Shown here one piece after another: positions 47,643 to 55,138 of a stretch of DNA of 64,000 bases. The stretch covers positions 1,272,119 to 1,336,118 of the forward strand of contig NZ_MDGQ01000003.1 in assembly GCF_001747105.1 (NCBI RefSeq), written 5' to 3'. The position numbers and the translations under genes were made by a program. The notes under the pieces were generated by a model that saw only the letters and a list, made by a program, of their open reading frames with translations, did not search any database and was not told the origin of the DNA. This DNA comes from Roseivirga misakiensis. Its GTDB lineage: Bacteria; Bacteroidota; Bacteroidia; Cytophagales; Cyclobacteriaceae. Every line of letters starts with the position of its first letter. Position 1 is the first letter of the stretch.

Positions 47643-49373
47643 ATGATGTCTTTAAGAGCTCTCTTTATCCTATTTGCGCTGTTGTTTCAAGTGTCTATCA
47701 GTGTCAAAGGGCAGGAATTTTCTGGAGCTGAACAAACTATTAAAAAGCTTAATGAGCTAGTTAAAAAAGAGCTTTCTAGCCCAGACTCTATCAGTGTTCT
47801 TACTGATCAATTAGAAAAATTATCTAAAGAACAGTCAAATACAAGAGGCCTTCTTTATTCCAGATTTTTTCGCGGAGTAGCACTATTGCAAATGGAACTC
47901 ACAGATTCATCTGTTAATGTATTGACTAGAGTTTTAGATGACATTTCTAAAGAGGAAAGGGATTCTTCTTTACTTTATTCTCGCGTAATGCTAATTCTTG
48001 GAAACTCTTATTATCAAAAGAGCGATTACAAAAATGCACTCTATTATTACCAACAGGTTAAAAAGGAGACGGATAGGGTTGGCCGAGAGGAAACGACATA
48101 TAGTGTTGATTATAATATAGGATTATTGCATTTGTTGATGAAAGAGTTCGATCTAGCCTATGAATATTTGACAAAAGCTAGGGGGCAATATAAGGAGCTT
48201 TTACCATCGGCACAGGCTAGGCTTTGGGCCGCTTTTGGCACCTACTATTCCCAACTGACTCAACTTGATTCTGCGGCCTTTTACTATCGCAAGGGCATGA
48301 AAAAGCATAAAGAGAATGGAGATCTTCGCGGAGTTGCTCATGGGTTTAACAACCTAGCCATTGTTGCTTATCAACAAGGGAATGTCGAGGAGGCAATCGT
48401 AGGTTTTGAATCGGCTTTAGAGGTGAGGTTACAACTTGGCAACAAAAGAAATATCTCGGATGGCTATTATAACATAGGGTTATTGTATGCTGGTCAGGGG
48501 AGGTACGACAAAGCCATTAACAGTTACCGAAATGGACTAAATGAGATCAAAGGAATAGGCTCATTGATTACCGAGCGCGATTTACTTTTTGAACTTGCAG
48601 ATGCCTTTGAACGAACAAAGCAAATTGATTCTGCTTATAAGTATCTGTCGGAGTGGCGAATTATGAACGATTCGTTACTAGAAATCAACAAGAAAAAAGA
48701 AATATTAGCGCTAGAAAAAGAATTTCAAACGGCACAATTAGAGAAGGATGCACAATTGGCCGAAAAGGAAATTGAGTTGAAAACAGCTCAGCGCAATGTG
48801 TTGCTTTTAAGTTTTGGAGGCTTTTTACTGCTTGCAATAATCGTATTTTATCTACTTAGACTTAGATACAAACGAAACATAGCCCTATCTGAAAAAGAAA
48901 AACTCCTTGCCGAAAAACAGTCTGCGCTAACCATGAAAGAACTTTCGCTCAAGCAAGATGAAATGGCCAATTATACGAGCCAACTCTCCCATAAGACTGA
49001 ATTGTTGGAGGAGTTGAGGGGGCGTTTAAATGAAAAAGCAGATACTAAAACTGGGACGGAAAGGGCTGATGTTGATCGAATGGCGGAAAGTATTGTGTCA
49101 AACCTATTTGAAGAAAAGAATTGGATAAGTTTTAAAATCCAGTTTGAGAAAGCATACCCAAAGTTCCTAGATAAACTTCTCGACAGAAGTGAAGCATTAA
49201 GCGCAAATGATCAAAGGTTAGCAACCTTGATTAAAGTCAATTTATCGAATAAGGAAATAGCCCAAGTGCTCAATATTTCATCAGATAGCGTGGCAAAAGC
49301 AAAGTATAGATTAAGGCAAAAAATGGGTTTTGACCATTTTGCAGCGCTGGAAAACTATATTTCAAAGATCTAG
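47643..49373 (+). CDS. Unit 4 membrane-tethered TPR / LuxR-type HTH regulator
   Basis: 576 residues from ATG 47643 (a second ATG follows at once). A signal peptide (1-24, ending VKGQ) precedes TPRs (residues 50-345; YKNALYYYQQVKKETDRVGR and YYNIGLLYAGQGRYDKAINS), one membrane span (385-407), a coiled coil and an HTH (LSNKEIAQVLNISSDSVAKA, near 534). The helix resembles that of unit 3. The stop codon overlaps the first of four AGTCC-type half-sites ahead of surface protein 4. Confidence 0.88.
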   Translation: MMSLRALFILFALLFQVSISVKGQEFSGAEQTIKKLNELVKKELSSPDSISVLTDQLEKLSKEQSNTRGLLYSRFFRGVALLQMELTDSSVNVLTRVLDDISKEERDSSLLYSRVMLILGNSYYQKSDYKNALYYYQQVKKETDRVGREETTYSVDYNIGLLHLLMKEFDLAYEYLTKARGQYKELLPSAQARLWAAFGTYYSQLTQLDSAAFYYRKGMKKHKENGDLRGVAHGFNNLAIVAYQQGNVEEAIVGFESALEVRLQLGNKRNISDGYYNIGLLYAGQGRYDKAINSYRNGLNEIKGIGSLITERDLLFELADAFERTKQIDSAYKYLSEWRIMNDSLLEINKKKEILALEKEFQTAQLEKDAQLAEKEIELKTAQRNVLLLSFGGFLLLAIIVFYLLRLRYKRNIALSEKEKLLAEKQSALTMKELSLKQDEMANYTSQLSHKTELLEELRGRLNEKADTKTGTERADVDRMAESIVSNLFEEKNWISFKIQFEKAYPKFLDKLLDRSEALSANDQRLATLIKVNLSNKEIAQVLNISSDSVAKAKYRLRQKMGFDHFAALENYISKI

Positions 49374-49408
49374 TCCATGCTAAGTCCGACTTAGTCCAAT
49401 GTAAGTCT
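49372..49408 (+). promoter_or_regulatory. Unit 4 operator candidate: four phased AGTCC half-sites
   Basis: AGTCC at 49372, 49383 and 49393 and AGTCT at 49404, spaced 11, 10 and 11 bp, so all face the same side of the helix. They end about 70 bases before surface protein 4. Confidence 0.68.
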
Positions 49409-49477
49409 GGTAGAATTATACCGCTCATTCGGCTGTTTTAATGAGTTTTGATCAATATCAACACATGATCAAACTCA

Positions 49478-50980
49478 ATGTTAAAAGCTTGTTATTTCTT
49501 AATTCTCGTTAGTTGTAGTACCTACTTATTAGCACAAACACCTACTTATATCACCCAATTTGGTTCAAATGGGTCTGGGGATGGTGAAATAGCCAATCCG
49601 ACTGCCGTCGCGGTTCACCCAGTCAATGGAAATCTGTATGTAATTGATAGGACCAACGAGAGAATACAGATTTTCAATAGTAGTGGTGTCTATGTCTCTC
49701 AATTTGGAAGTATTGGTTCAGGAAATGGTCAATTTGCTTCAAATGCTGTTGAAAACTTCGTATTTGATTCTAATAATGACCTTTGGGTTGTCGACCGTGG
49801 TAATGACAGAATTCAAAAATTTAGTGATGACGGAACGTTTATTCAAGCATATGGTTCAGAGGGAACAGCTGATGGTCAATTCGATAACCCTGAAGGAATA
49901 GGTATAAATCCAGTCAATGGAGATATATGGGTTGGAGACAGGAATAATGAACGTGTACAAATCTTCTCATCAAGTTTTGTATTTAAATCAAAGTTTGGTT
50001 CCGTGGGTACTGGTAATAGTCAGTTTGCCGCGAATTCAGGCCCTGTTGATATTGCATTTGACAAAACGGGAAATGCATACATCGTTGATAGAAATAATGA
50101 TCGAATTCAAAAATTCGATGGCAACGGCAATTATCTAGATCAGTTTGGAGGCCTTGGTACTGGAAATGGTCAGTTTGATACACCTGACGCCATTGAAATA
50201 CATCCAGACGGGTCGATATGGATAGCAGATAGAAATAATGAAAGGGTTCAGGTTTTTGATAACTCTTTTTCATTTCAATCAACCTTTGGGTCCCTCGGTA
50301 CGGGAAATGGTCAGTTTTCAAGTAATGCAGGAGCTGTCGATATTGCTTTTGATGCAGCAGGAGACGTTTGGGTAGTAGATCGAAATAACCATAGAATTCA
50401 AAAATTTGATGGACCTCAAGTTCCAGTTACTGCCCCATCATCAGTCACAGTAGCAGCCACAGTATTCCTAGAAGGGGCTTATAACGGCACCAACCTAAAC
50501 ACAGCAATCAATAGCAGTATACCAGCCCAACAACCATACAATGGAGTAAACAGTCATAGCCAAACAACGAGTGCTAGTATCCCAGCCAATGCAGTAGACT
50601 GGGTATTAGTAGAACTAAGAGAAGCAGGGTCAGCAGCTACGGCAACCAACGCAACCAGAAAAGGCTCGACGGCAGGCTTTCTGATGAATGATGGGACAAT
50701 CAAGGCGACAGATGGTACGAGCAACCTAACGATCAACCTGACCGGAAACACAGGGACCGACTACTATGTGGTGATCTACCACCGAAACCACCTACCAATC
50801 ATGTCAGCCGCTGCTATAGATGGATCAGGAGGCACACTGACGATAGACTTCACAAGCAACTCAGCAAACACCTACCAGACGACGACCGCCCTAGCAAGCC
50901 TAACCAACAACAAGTTTGGGATGCCATCAGGAGATGTGAATCAAGATGGCAGTATCAACAGCACAGACCTAAGCACATGA
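49478..50980 (+). CDS. Unit 4 surface protein: NHL propeller, C-domain cut short by an in-frame TGA
   Basis: 500 residues as it stands. A signal peptide (1-19) is followed by six NHL repeats (residues 25-310; GNLYVIDRTNERIQIF, DLWVVDRGNDRIQKF, GDIWVGDRNNERVQIF), a six-bladed propeller of the kind that binds ligands or sugars. The shared C-domain starts at 326 but stops after TDLST, inside the first Ca-binding loop. TGA at 50978-50980 replaces the TGG (Trp) of the other copies; the frame then stays open to a TAG at 51119-51121. The product would lose the second loop and the QVP end, so it may not be anchored. Confidence 0.85.
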   Translation: MLKACYFLILVSCSTYLLAQTPTYITQFGSNGSGDGEIANPTAVAVHPVNGNLYVIDRTNERIQIFNSSGVYVSQFGSIGSGNGQFASNAVENFVFDSNNDLWVVDRGNDRIQKFSDDGTFIQAYGSEGTADGQFDNPEGIGINPVNGDIWVGDRNNERVQIFSSSFVFKSKFGSVGTGNSQFAANSGPVDIAFDKTGNAYIVDRNNDRIQKFDGNGNYLDQFGGLGTGNGQFDTPDAIEIHPDGSIWIADRNNERVQVFDNSFSFQSTFGSLGTGNGQFSSNAGAVDIAFDAAGDVWVVDRNNHRIQKFDGPQVPVTAPSSVTVAATVFLEGAYNGTNLNTAINSSIPAQQPYNGVNSHSQTTSASIPANAVDWVLVELREAGSAATATNATRKGSTAGFLMNDGTIKATDGTSNLTINLTGNTGTDYYVVIYHRNHLPIMSAAAIDGSGGTLTIDFTSNSANTYQTTTALASLTNNKFGMPSGDVNQDGSINSTDLST

Positions 50981-51121
50981 CGCACCAACAATGGAGCAGT
51001 CTACAACTACTCAGGCAATGGCAGTGCAGACTTCAACTTAGATGGAGAGATCAATGCGGTAGATCGCAATGACTTCCAACAGAAAAACACGAGTAAGAGC
51101 AGACAAGTCCCTTCAAACTAG
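50453..51121 (+). repeat. Shared surface-protein C-terminal repeat, copy 4 (carries nonsense TGA)
   Basis: Near identical to copies 1 and 2 apart from the TGG-to-TGA change at 50978 and a divergent last stretch coding SKSRQVPSN. Confidence 0.9.
50981..51121 (+). pseudogene. Stranded 3' end of surface protein 4 after the nonsense codon
   Basis: 46 in-frame codons (RTNNGAVYNYSGNGS... SRQVPSN, then TAG) continue without frameshift after the TGA at 50978. They encode the second dockerin-like loop, DFNLDGEINAVDRNDF. The small HTH start follows 4 bases later. Confidence 0.85.
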
Positions 51122-51125
51122 AATC

Positions 51126-51401
51126 GTGACAGTACTAGAACAGCGTATAATGCATCACCTTATTAAGGAATTACAAAACTCATCGTCTAGTTTCATAAAA
51201 GAGCTTCGGGCAAGGCACCCGAGATTAACACCCTACGACCTCCGACTTTGTACTTACTTGAAAGCTAATTTATCGACTAAAGAAATTGCAACGCTGCTCA
51301 ATATCACACCGGACAGCGCAAAGAAGGCAAAACATAGACTCCGGAAAAAGTTATCCGTTGCCCCAAATACTATATGGTCTCAAGTTTTTAAAGATAGATG
51401 A
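51126..51401 (+). CDS. Unit 4 small LuxR/GerE-type HTH protein, GTG start
   Basis: 91 residues if it starts at the GTG at 51126, which lines up with the ATG of the other copies (VTVLEQRIMHHLIKELQN). An earlier ATG at 51069 lies inside the surface gene and is rejected. The HTH is LSTKEIATLLNITPDSAKKA, with Ala where the others have Val at the start of the recognition helix. With the nonsense codon upstream, translation would stop about 145 bases before this start instead of 4, so coupling may be lost. Confidence 0.8.
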   Translation: MTVLEQRIMHHLIKELQNSSSSFIKELRARHPRLTPYDLRLCTYLKANLSTKEIATLLNITPDSAKKAKHRLRKKLSVAPNTIWSQVFKDR

Positions 51402-51461
51402 TGGAAAAAATATCGTCCGAAAAAGGCTTTGAATGAGATTATACTTTTGAATTAAACTTAA

Positions 51462-51488
51462 AGTCCACAACCAGTCCACAAGTAGGCC
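51462..51488 (+). promoter_or_regulatory. Unit 5 operator candidate ahead of the TPR-HTH gene
   Basis: AGTCCACAACC at 51462, AGTCCACAAGT at 51473 and AGGCC at 51484: three half-sites each 11 bp apart. GTCCACA recurs after this regulator gene, at 53582. The second GTCC starts 39 bases before the TAATATTG box. Confidence 0.72.
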
Positions 51489-51512
51489 GATTATTATCTA
51501 ACGTATTTGGGG

Positions 51513-51525
51513 TAATATTGTCCCC
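51513..51525 (+). promoter_or_regulatory. Promoter-like TAATATTG box directly before the unit 5 regulator
   Basis: TAATATTG (51513-51520) resembles the Bacteroidota -7 element TAnnTTTG and is followed by TCCCC and the ATG. The same box-TCCCC-ATG layout occurs at 55126-55138. Transcription would start at or near the ATG. Confidence 0.5.
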
Positions 51526-53577
51526 ATGAATAGGCCAAAACTCTCTTACACGCTAAGAATTATCGCTTCTTTATTCTTGGGGTTGCTCGTCCACCAAGTT
51601 TATGCTCAAAATAAGCGAATAGATAGTATTAGAAGCGTTTTGGATACTGTAAGTACTCCTCGACTTCATGTAAATGCATTGAATGATCTTTCTACAGCCT
51701 ACAACTTCATTAATGCTGATTCTTCGGAATATTTTGTGGACAAAGGTCTAGCCTTGGCTAAGGAAATTAATTACGAAAGAGGTTTAGCCATTACATATAA
51801 TCAAAAAGGAGTTGTTCAATACATACGTGGAAATTTAAGGAATGGTATAATTTGGTTGGATAGCTCACTTATCTATAGAAAAAAGATTGGTGATGTTACA
51901 GGGGAGCTATTGGTAATGAATAACAAAGCTGTCTTCTATCAGAACCTTGCGGAGTATGAGAAATCTAAAGATATGTTGTTTGCAGCGCTAGAAGTGGCCA
52001 AAGAGAATGATATTAAGGGTCGTCAGGCTGAAATCAACAACAATATTGCCATTTATTATAGTCGAATAAATAGGTTTGACTCTGCATTGTATTTCAATCA
52101 AAGGTCTTTAGAAATCAATAGAGAAATCAATAACAAATCAGAAATGTCACTGGTAGAGAATAATATCGGCACTATATATTTTCGACGTTCCCAACACCAG
52201 AAAGCTCTTAGGCACTTCAAAGCCTCCTATCAATTAGCACTAAGTTCAGGTAATGCCAGAACCAGATCGATGTCATCAGAGAATATAGCTATCGTTTATT
52301 CCACCATTGGTTTGCATGAAAAAGCCATCGAATGGTATTTGAAGCTTCTAGAGGAAAACAAGACAATTGATAACCAGCTGAGCAAAGTTTCTTTGATGTC
52401 CAACCTATCTGCTGCTTATTTAGATAGCGAACAATACGATAAGGCCTATGATTACGCATTTCAGGCTATAGAACTCAAGGAAAGTGCAGAAATAAAATAT
52501 AACATAGCCAAATCGTACTATATCGCGGGGCAATCTTCTAAAAAGCTGGGTGATGTGGAGAAATCTATCAATCTATTGAATAAAGGCCTTTCGGTTTTGC
52601 AAGAAGATCAATTACAAACCGAGTCAATCATCAATAATGTTTTAGGAACCATATATTTTGAGAAGATGGACTTTGACCAGGCTGAAAAACTGTTTCGGCG
52701 CAATTTGGAGATTCAAAAAATAGCTGTTTTTCCAGATGTACTAACTTACGCTTATGGTTATTTGGCCAAACTGACTAGCGCTAGAAACGATTATCGAAAA
52801 GCTTTCGAATATCAACAGTTTCATGATTCATTTAGAGATACACTCATAAACAAAGAAAAAGCAAATGCCATAATCCGAAGCGCAATTGAGTTTGACACGG
52901 AAAGAAAGGAACTTGAATTAGAATTAAGCCAAGAAAGAACAGCATTGGCTGAAGCTCAGGTGCATACACTCCAAGCAAATAGAAGAACGCTTATTTCTAG
53001 TTTAATTGGTATAGGATTTTTGTTTTTAATCATACTCATTTGGCGCTTTCAAATAGCAAAGAGTAAAAGACTCGCCTTAACAAAAGAAACAGAAAGACTG
53101 AGCCTAATAAGCGAAAATGAAAGGCTGAAAAGCCAAGAACTGAAGAGCGAGTTAGAGCTTAAACATAAGGAAGTTTTGAGTCAAGCACTCCAGTTAGCGC
53201 AGAAAAACGAGGCTATCCTTGACCTCAAAGACAAGCTAATAGAGGAGGTACAAGAACGACCTAATGATACGCTAAGAAGGACGATACAATCACTAGATGG
53301 CAAAGTAAATCTTGACAAAGATTGGAAGGCATTTCGGTCATCTTTTGAAGGTGTTTATGAGAGCTTCTTTGGTTCATTGAAAGCAGATTTTGGTGAGCTA
53401 ACACCACATGAACTGAAGCTTTGTGCTTTGCTTAAACTAGACTTGTCAATTAAGGAAATGTCTAATGTCTTGGGTATTTCTCAAGAAGGGGTGAAAAAGG
53501 CAAGATATAGGATAAGAAAGAAGCTTAGGCTTACAGATTCCCCAGAGAAAATATCGTCGTTTTTAATGAAGTATTGA
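51526..53577 (+). CDS. Unit 5 membrane-tethered TPR / LuxR-type HTH regulator
   Basis: 683 residues. A signal peptide (1-28, ending VYAQ) is followed by about ten TPRs (residues 40-430; NNIGTIYFRRSQHQKALRHF and FEKMDFDQAEKLFRRNLEI), one membrane span (488-508), a coiled coil (515-590) and an HTH (LSIKEMSNVLGISQEGVKKA, near 640). It is longer than the unit 2-4 regulators by about 95 residues and forms a subgroup with unit 6. Half-sites with GTCCACA flank it on both sides. No Shine-Dalgarno sequence is evident before the ATG. Confidence 0.88.
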   Translation: MNRPKLSYTLRIIASLFLGLLVHQVYAQNKRIDSIRSVLDTVSTPRLHVNALNDLSTAYNFINADSSEYFVDKGLALAKEINYERGLAITYNQKGVVQYIRGNLRNGIIWLDSSLIYRKKIGDVTGELLVMNNKAVFYQNLAEYEKSKDMLFAALEVAKENDIKGRQAEINNNIAIYYSRINRFDSALYFNQRSLEINREINNKSEMSLVENNIGTIYFRRSQHQKALRHFKASYQLALSSGNARTRSMSSENIAIVYSTIGLHEKAIEWYLKLLEENKTIDNQLSKVSLMSNLSAAYLDSEQYDKAYDYAFQAIELKESAEIKYNIAKSYYIAGQSSKKLGDVEKSINLLNKGLSVLQEDQLQTESIINNVLGTIYFEKMDFDQAEKLFRRNLEIQKIAVFPDVLTYAYGYLAKLTSARNDYRKAFEYQQFHDSFRDTLINKEKANAIIRSAIEFDTERKELELELSQERTALAEAQVHTLQANRRTLISSLIGIGFLFLIILIWRFQIAKSKRLALTKETERLSLISENERLKSQELKSELELKHKEVLSQALQLAQKNEAILDLKDKLIEEVQERPNDTLRRTIQSLDGKVNLDKDWKAFRSSFEGVYESFFGSLKADFGELTPHELKLCALLKLDLSIKEMSNVLGISQEGVKKARYRIRKKLRLTDSPEKISSFLMKY

Positions 53578-53580
53578 GCC

Positions 53581-53607
53581 TGTCCACACCAAGGCCACAC
53601 AGAAAGT
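53581..53607 (+). promoter_or_regulatory. Unit 5 operator candidate ahead of surface protein 5
   Basis: TGTCCACACCA at 53581 and AGGCCACACAG at 53592 are 11 bp apart, with a poor third copy at 53603. They share GTCCACA/GGCC with the site ahead of the regulator itself, and lie 3 bases after its stop and about 60 bases before the surface gene. Confidence 0.68.
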
Positions 53608-53654
53608 TTTGGGGGACAATAGCGCTTGATTAACTAGGTAGGAAATAACTATCT

Positions 53655-54785
53655 ATGAAATTAAAGCCAATACTTCTCAGCCTACTATTCATTTTTTCAA
53701 TCCAATTTGGTTTAGCACAAACAGCGGAGACGGAACCTAATGGTACCATTAGTCAGAGTGGCACCCAGACAGTAAGTACCAATGGCGTAATAACTGGACA
53801 AGTCTGTTTGGGTGCTGGATGTCCTAGTACAGATCCTGTTGATCATTGGATTATAACTGACGGTTCAAGTGGGTCTTTTATTGTTACTTGGAGCGACGAT
53901 GTAGTCATAAATGTGAGAGAATACAACACATCAGCAAGGAATACCGCACCTACTCCAATTTCATTGGCTAGTGGTGTGGGGGCAACATTAGATGCATCCA
54001 AGTTCTACACATTCGATATTACCTTTAAGACTATTGCGAGTCTAACCAGTTACAGTGCTACTATATCGGGTACAGCATTACCAGACCCAGTAACCGCACC
54101 TTCAACCCTCACAGTAGCAGCCACAGTATTTCTAGAAGGCGCTTATAACGGTACCAACCTAAACACAGCAATCAATAGCAGCATACCAGCACAACAACCA
54201 TACAATGGTGTAAATAGTCATAGCCAAACAACAAGTGCTACTATCCCAGCCAATGCGGTAGACTGGGTACTCGTAGAGATAAGAGAAGCTGCATCGGCAG
54301 CATTAGCCTTAAATTCTACTAAGGTCGGCTCAGCGGCAGGATTTCTAATGAGCGATGGAACTATAAAAGCCACAGATGGGACAAGTAACCTTAGCGTTTC
54401 TTTAACTGGAAATTCTGGATCAGACTTTTTTATCGTGATATATCATAGAAACCACTTACCGATCATGTCAGCTAGTGCAATTTCTGAAAGTGGGGGTAAT
54501 TATACGATAGACTTCACCAGCAACTCAGCGAACACCTACCAGACGACGACCGCCCTAGCAAGCCTAACCAACAACAAGTTTGGGATGCCATCAGGAGATG
54601 TGAATCAAGATGGCAGTATCAACAGCACAGACTTGAGCACATGGCGCACCAACAACGGAGCAGTCTACAGCTACTCAGGCAATGGCAGTGCCGACTTCAA
54701 CCTAGACGGAGAGATCAATGCGGTAGACCGCAATGACTTCCAACAGAAGAACACGAGTAAGACCAGACAAGTACCAACCACATAA
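53655..54785 (+). CDS. Unit 5 surface protein: short N-domain and mosaic C-domain
   Basis: 376 residues, the smallest complete surface protein here. A signal peptide (1-22) is followed by a ~130-residue domain (ETEPNGTISQSGTQTVSTN) resembling pre-peptidase C-type beta domains; that match is tentative. The shared C-domain (155-376) is a mosaic: DNA of the common type at both ends, but a central tract (about 54267-54504; REAASAALALNSTKVGSAAG, FFIVIYHRNHLPIMSA) like copy 3. Both Ca-binding loops are intact and the end is RQVPTT. The small HTH gene starts 10 bases after the stop. Confidence 0.86.
   Translation: MKLKPILLSLLFIFSIQFGLAQTAETEPNGTISQSGTQTVSTNGVITGQVCLGAGCPSTDPVDHWIITDGSSGSFIVTWSDDVVINVREYNTSARNTAPTPISLASGVGATLDASKFYTFDITFKTIASLTSYSATISGTALPDPVTAPSTLTVAATVFLEGAYNGTNLNTAINSSIPAQQPYNGVNSHSQTTSATIPANAVDWVLVEIREAASAALALNSTKVGSAAGFLMSDGTIKATDGTSNLSVSLTGNSGSDFFIVIYHRNHLPIMSASAISESGGNYTIDFTSNSANTYQTTTALASLTNNKFGMPSGDVNQDGSINSTDLSTWRTNNGAVYSYSGNGSADFNLDGEINAVDRNDFQQKNTSKTRQVPTT
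54117..54785 (+). repeat. Shared surface-protein C-terminal repeat, copy 5 (mosaic)
   Basis: 54117-54266 and 54505-54780 follow the common sequence; the tract between is diverged and copy-3-like in protein sequence. Confidence 0.85.
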
Positions 54786-54795
54786 TGCTAAGGCT

Positions 54796-55062
54796 ATGAC
54801 CGTTTTAGAACAACGTATTATAGATCATTTAGAAAGTGAACTGCAATTTTCAAGTAGGCAGTTTCAAAGAGACTTAAAAAAGCGGTTTCCTCATTTAACG
54901 GCCTATAATCTAAGGCTATGTACCTATCTAAATGCCGATCTTTCGACAAAAGAAATTGCTTCACTTTTACATATTGAACCCGACAGTGTCAAAAAGGCAA
55001 AGCATCGCTTAAGGAAGAAGTTGGGTATAGTCTCTTCTGTCAGGTGGTCAGATTTTTTCTAA
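54796..55062 (+). CDS. Unit 5 small LuxR/GerE-type HTH protein
   Basis: 88 residues from the ATG at 54796 (MTVLEQRIIDHLESELQFSS). The HTH is LSTKEIASLLHIEPDSVKKA, with His-Ile-Glu in place of the Asn-Ile-Thr of units 1-4. It is almost identical to the unit 6 copy at 58958, including the spacer to the surface gene, so the two arose by recent duplication or conversion. Only the last dozen codons differ clearly. Confidence 0.85.
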   Translation: MTVLEQRIIDHLESELQFSSRQFQRDLKKRFPHLTAYNLRLCTYLNADLSTKEIASLLHIEPDSVKKAKHRLRKKLGIVSSVRWSDFF

Positions 55063-55074
55063 AGAAGAGATAAA

Positions 55075-55093
55075 AGTCTACCTGTCGTCTACC
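55075..55093 (+). promoter_or_regulatory. Unit 6 operator candidate ahead of the TPR-HTH gene
   Basis: AGTCTACCTGT at 55075 and CGTCTACCTAA at 55086, 11 bp apart. The same GTCTACCTAATG recurs after the regulator gene at 57202. The second GTCT starts 39 bases before the TATACTTG box, the same distance as in unit 5. Confidence 0.72.
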
Positions 55094-55125
55094 TAATGGT
55101 AATACAAAATTGTGAGATTATTGGG

Positions 55126-55138
55126 TATACTTGTCCCC
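55126..55138 (+). promoter_or_regulatory. Promoter-like TATACTTG box directly before the unit 6 regulator
   Basis: TATACTTG (55126-55133), then TCCCC and the ATG at 55139, exactly the layout of unit 5. A variant (TTAAATTG, TCCCC) occurs at 59398-59410 ahead of the unit 7 sensor, 13 bases before its ATG. Confidence 0.5.

Noticed and set aside
50978..50980. TGA as selenocysteine or programmed readthrough
   Set aside because: All other copies have Trp (TGG) at this site and no hairpin of the selenocysteine type is apparent; a point mutation is simpler.
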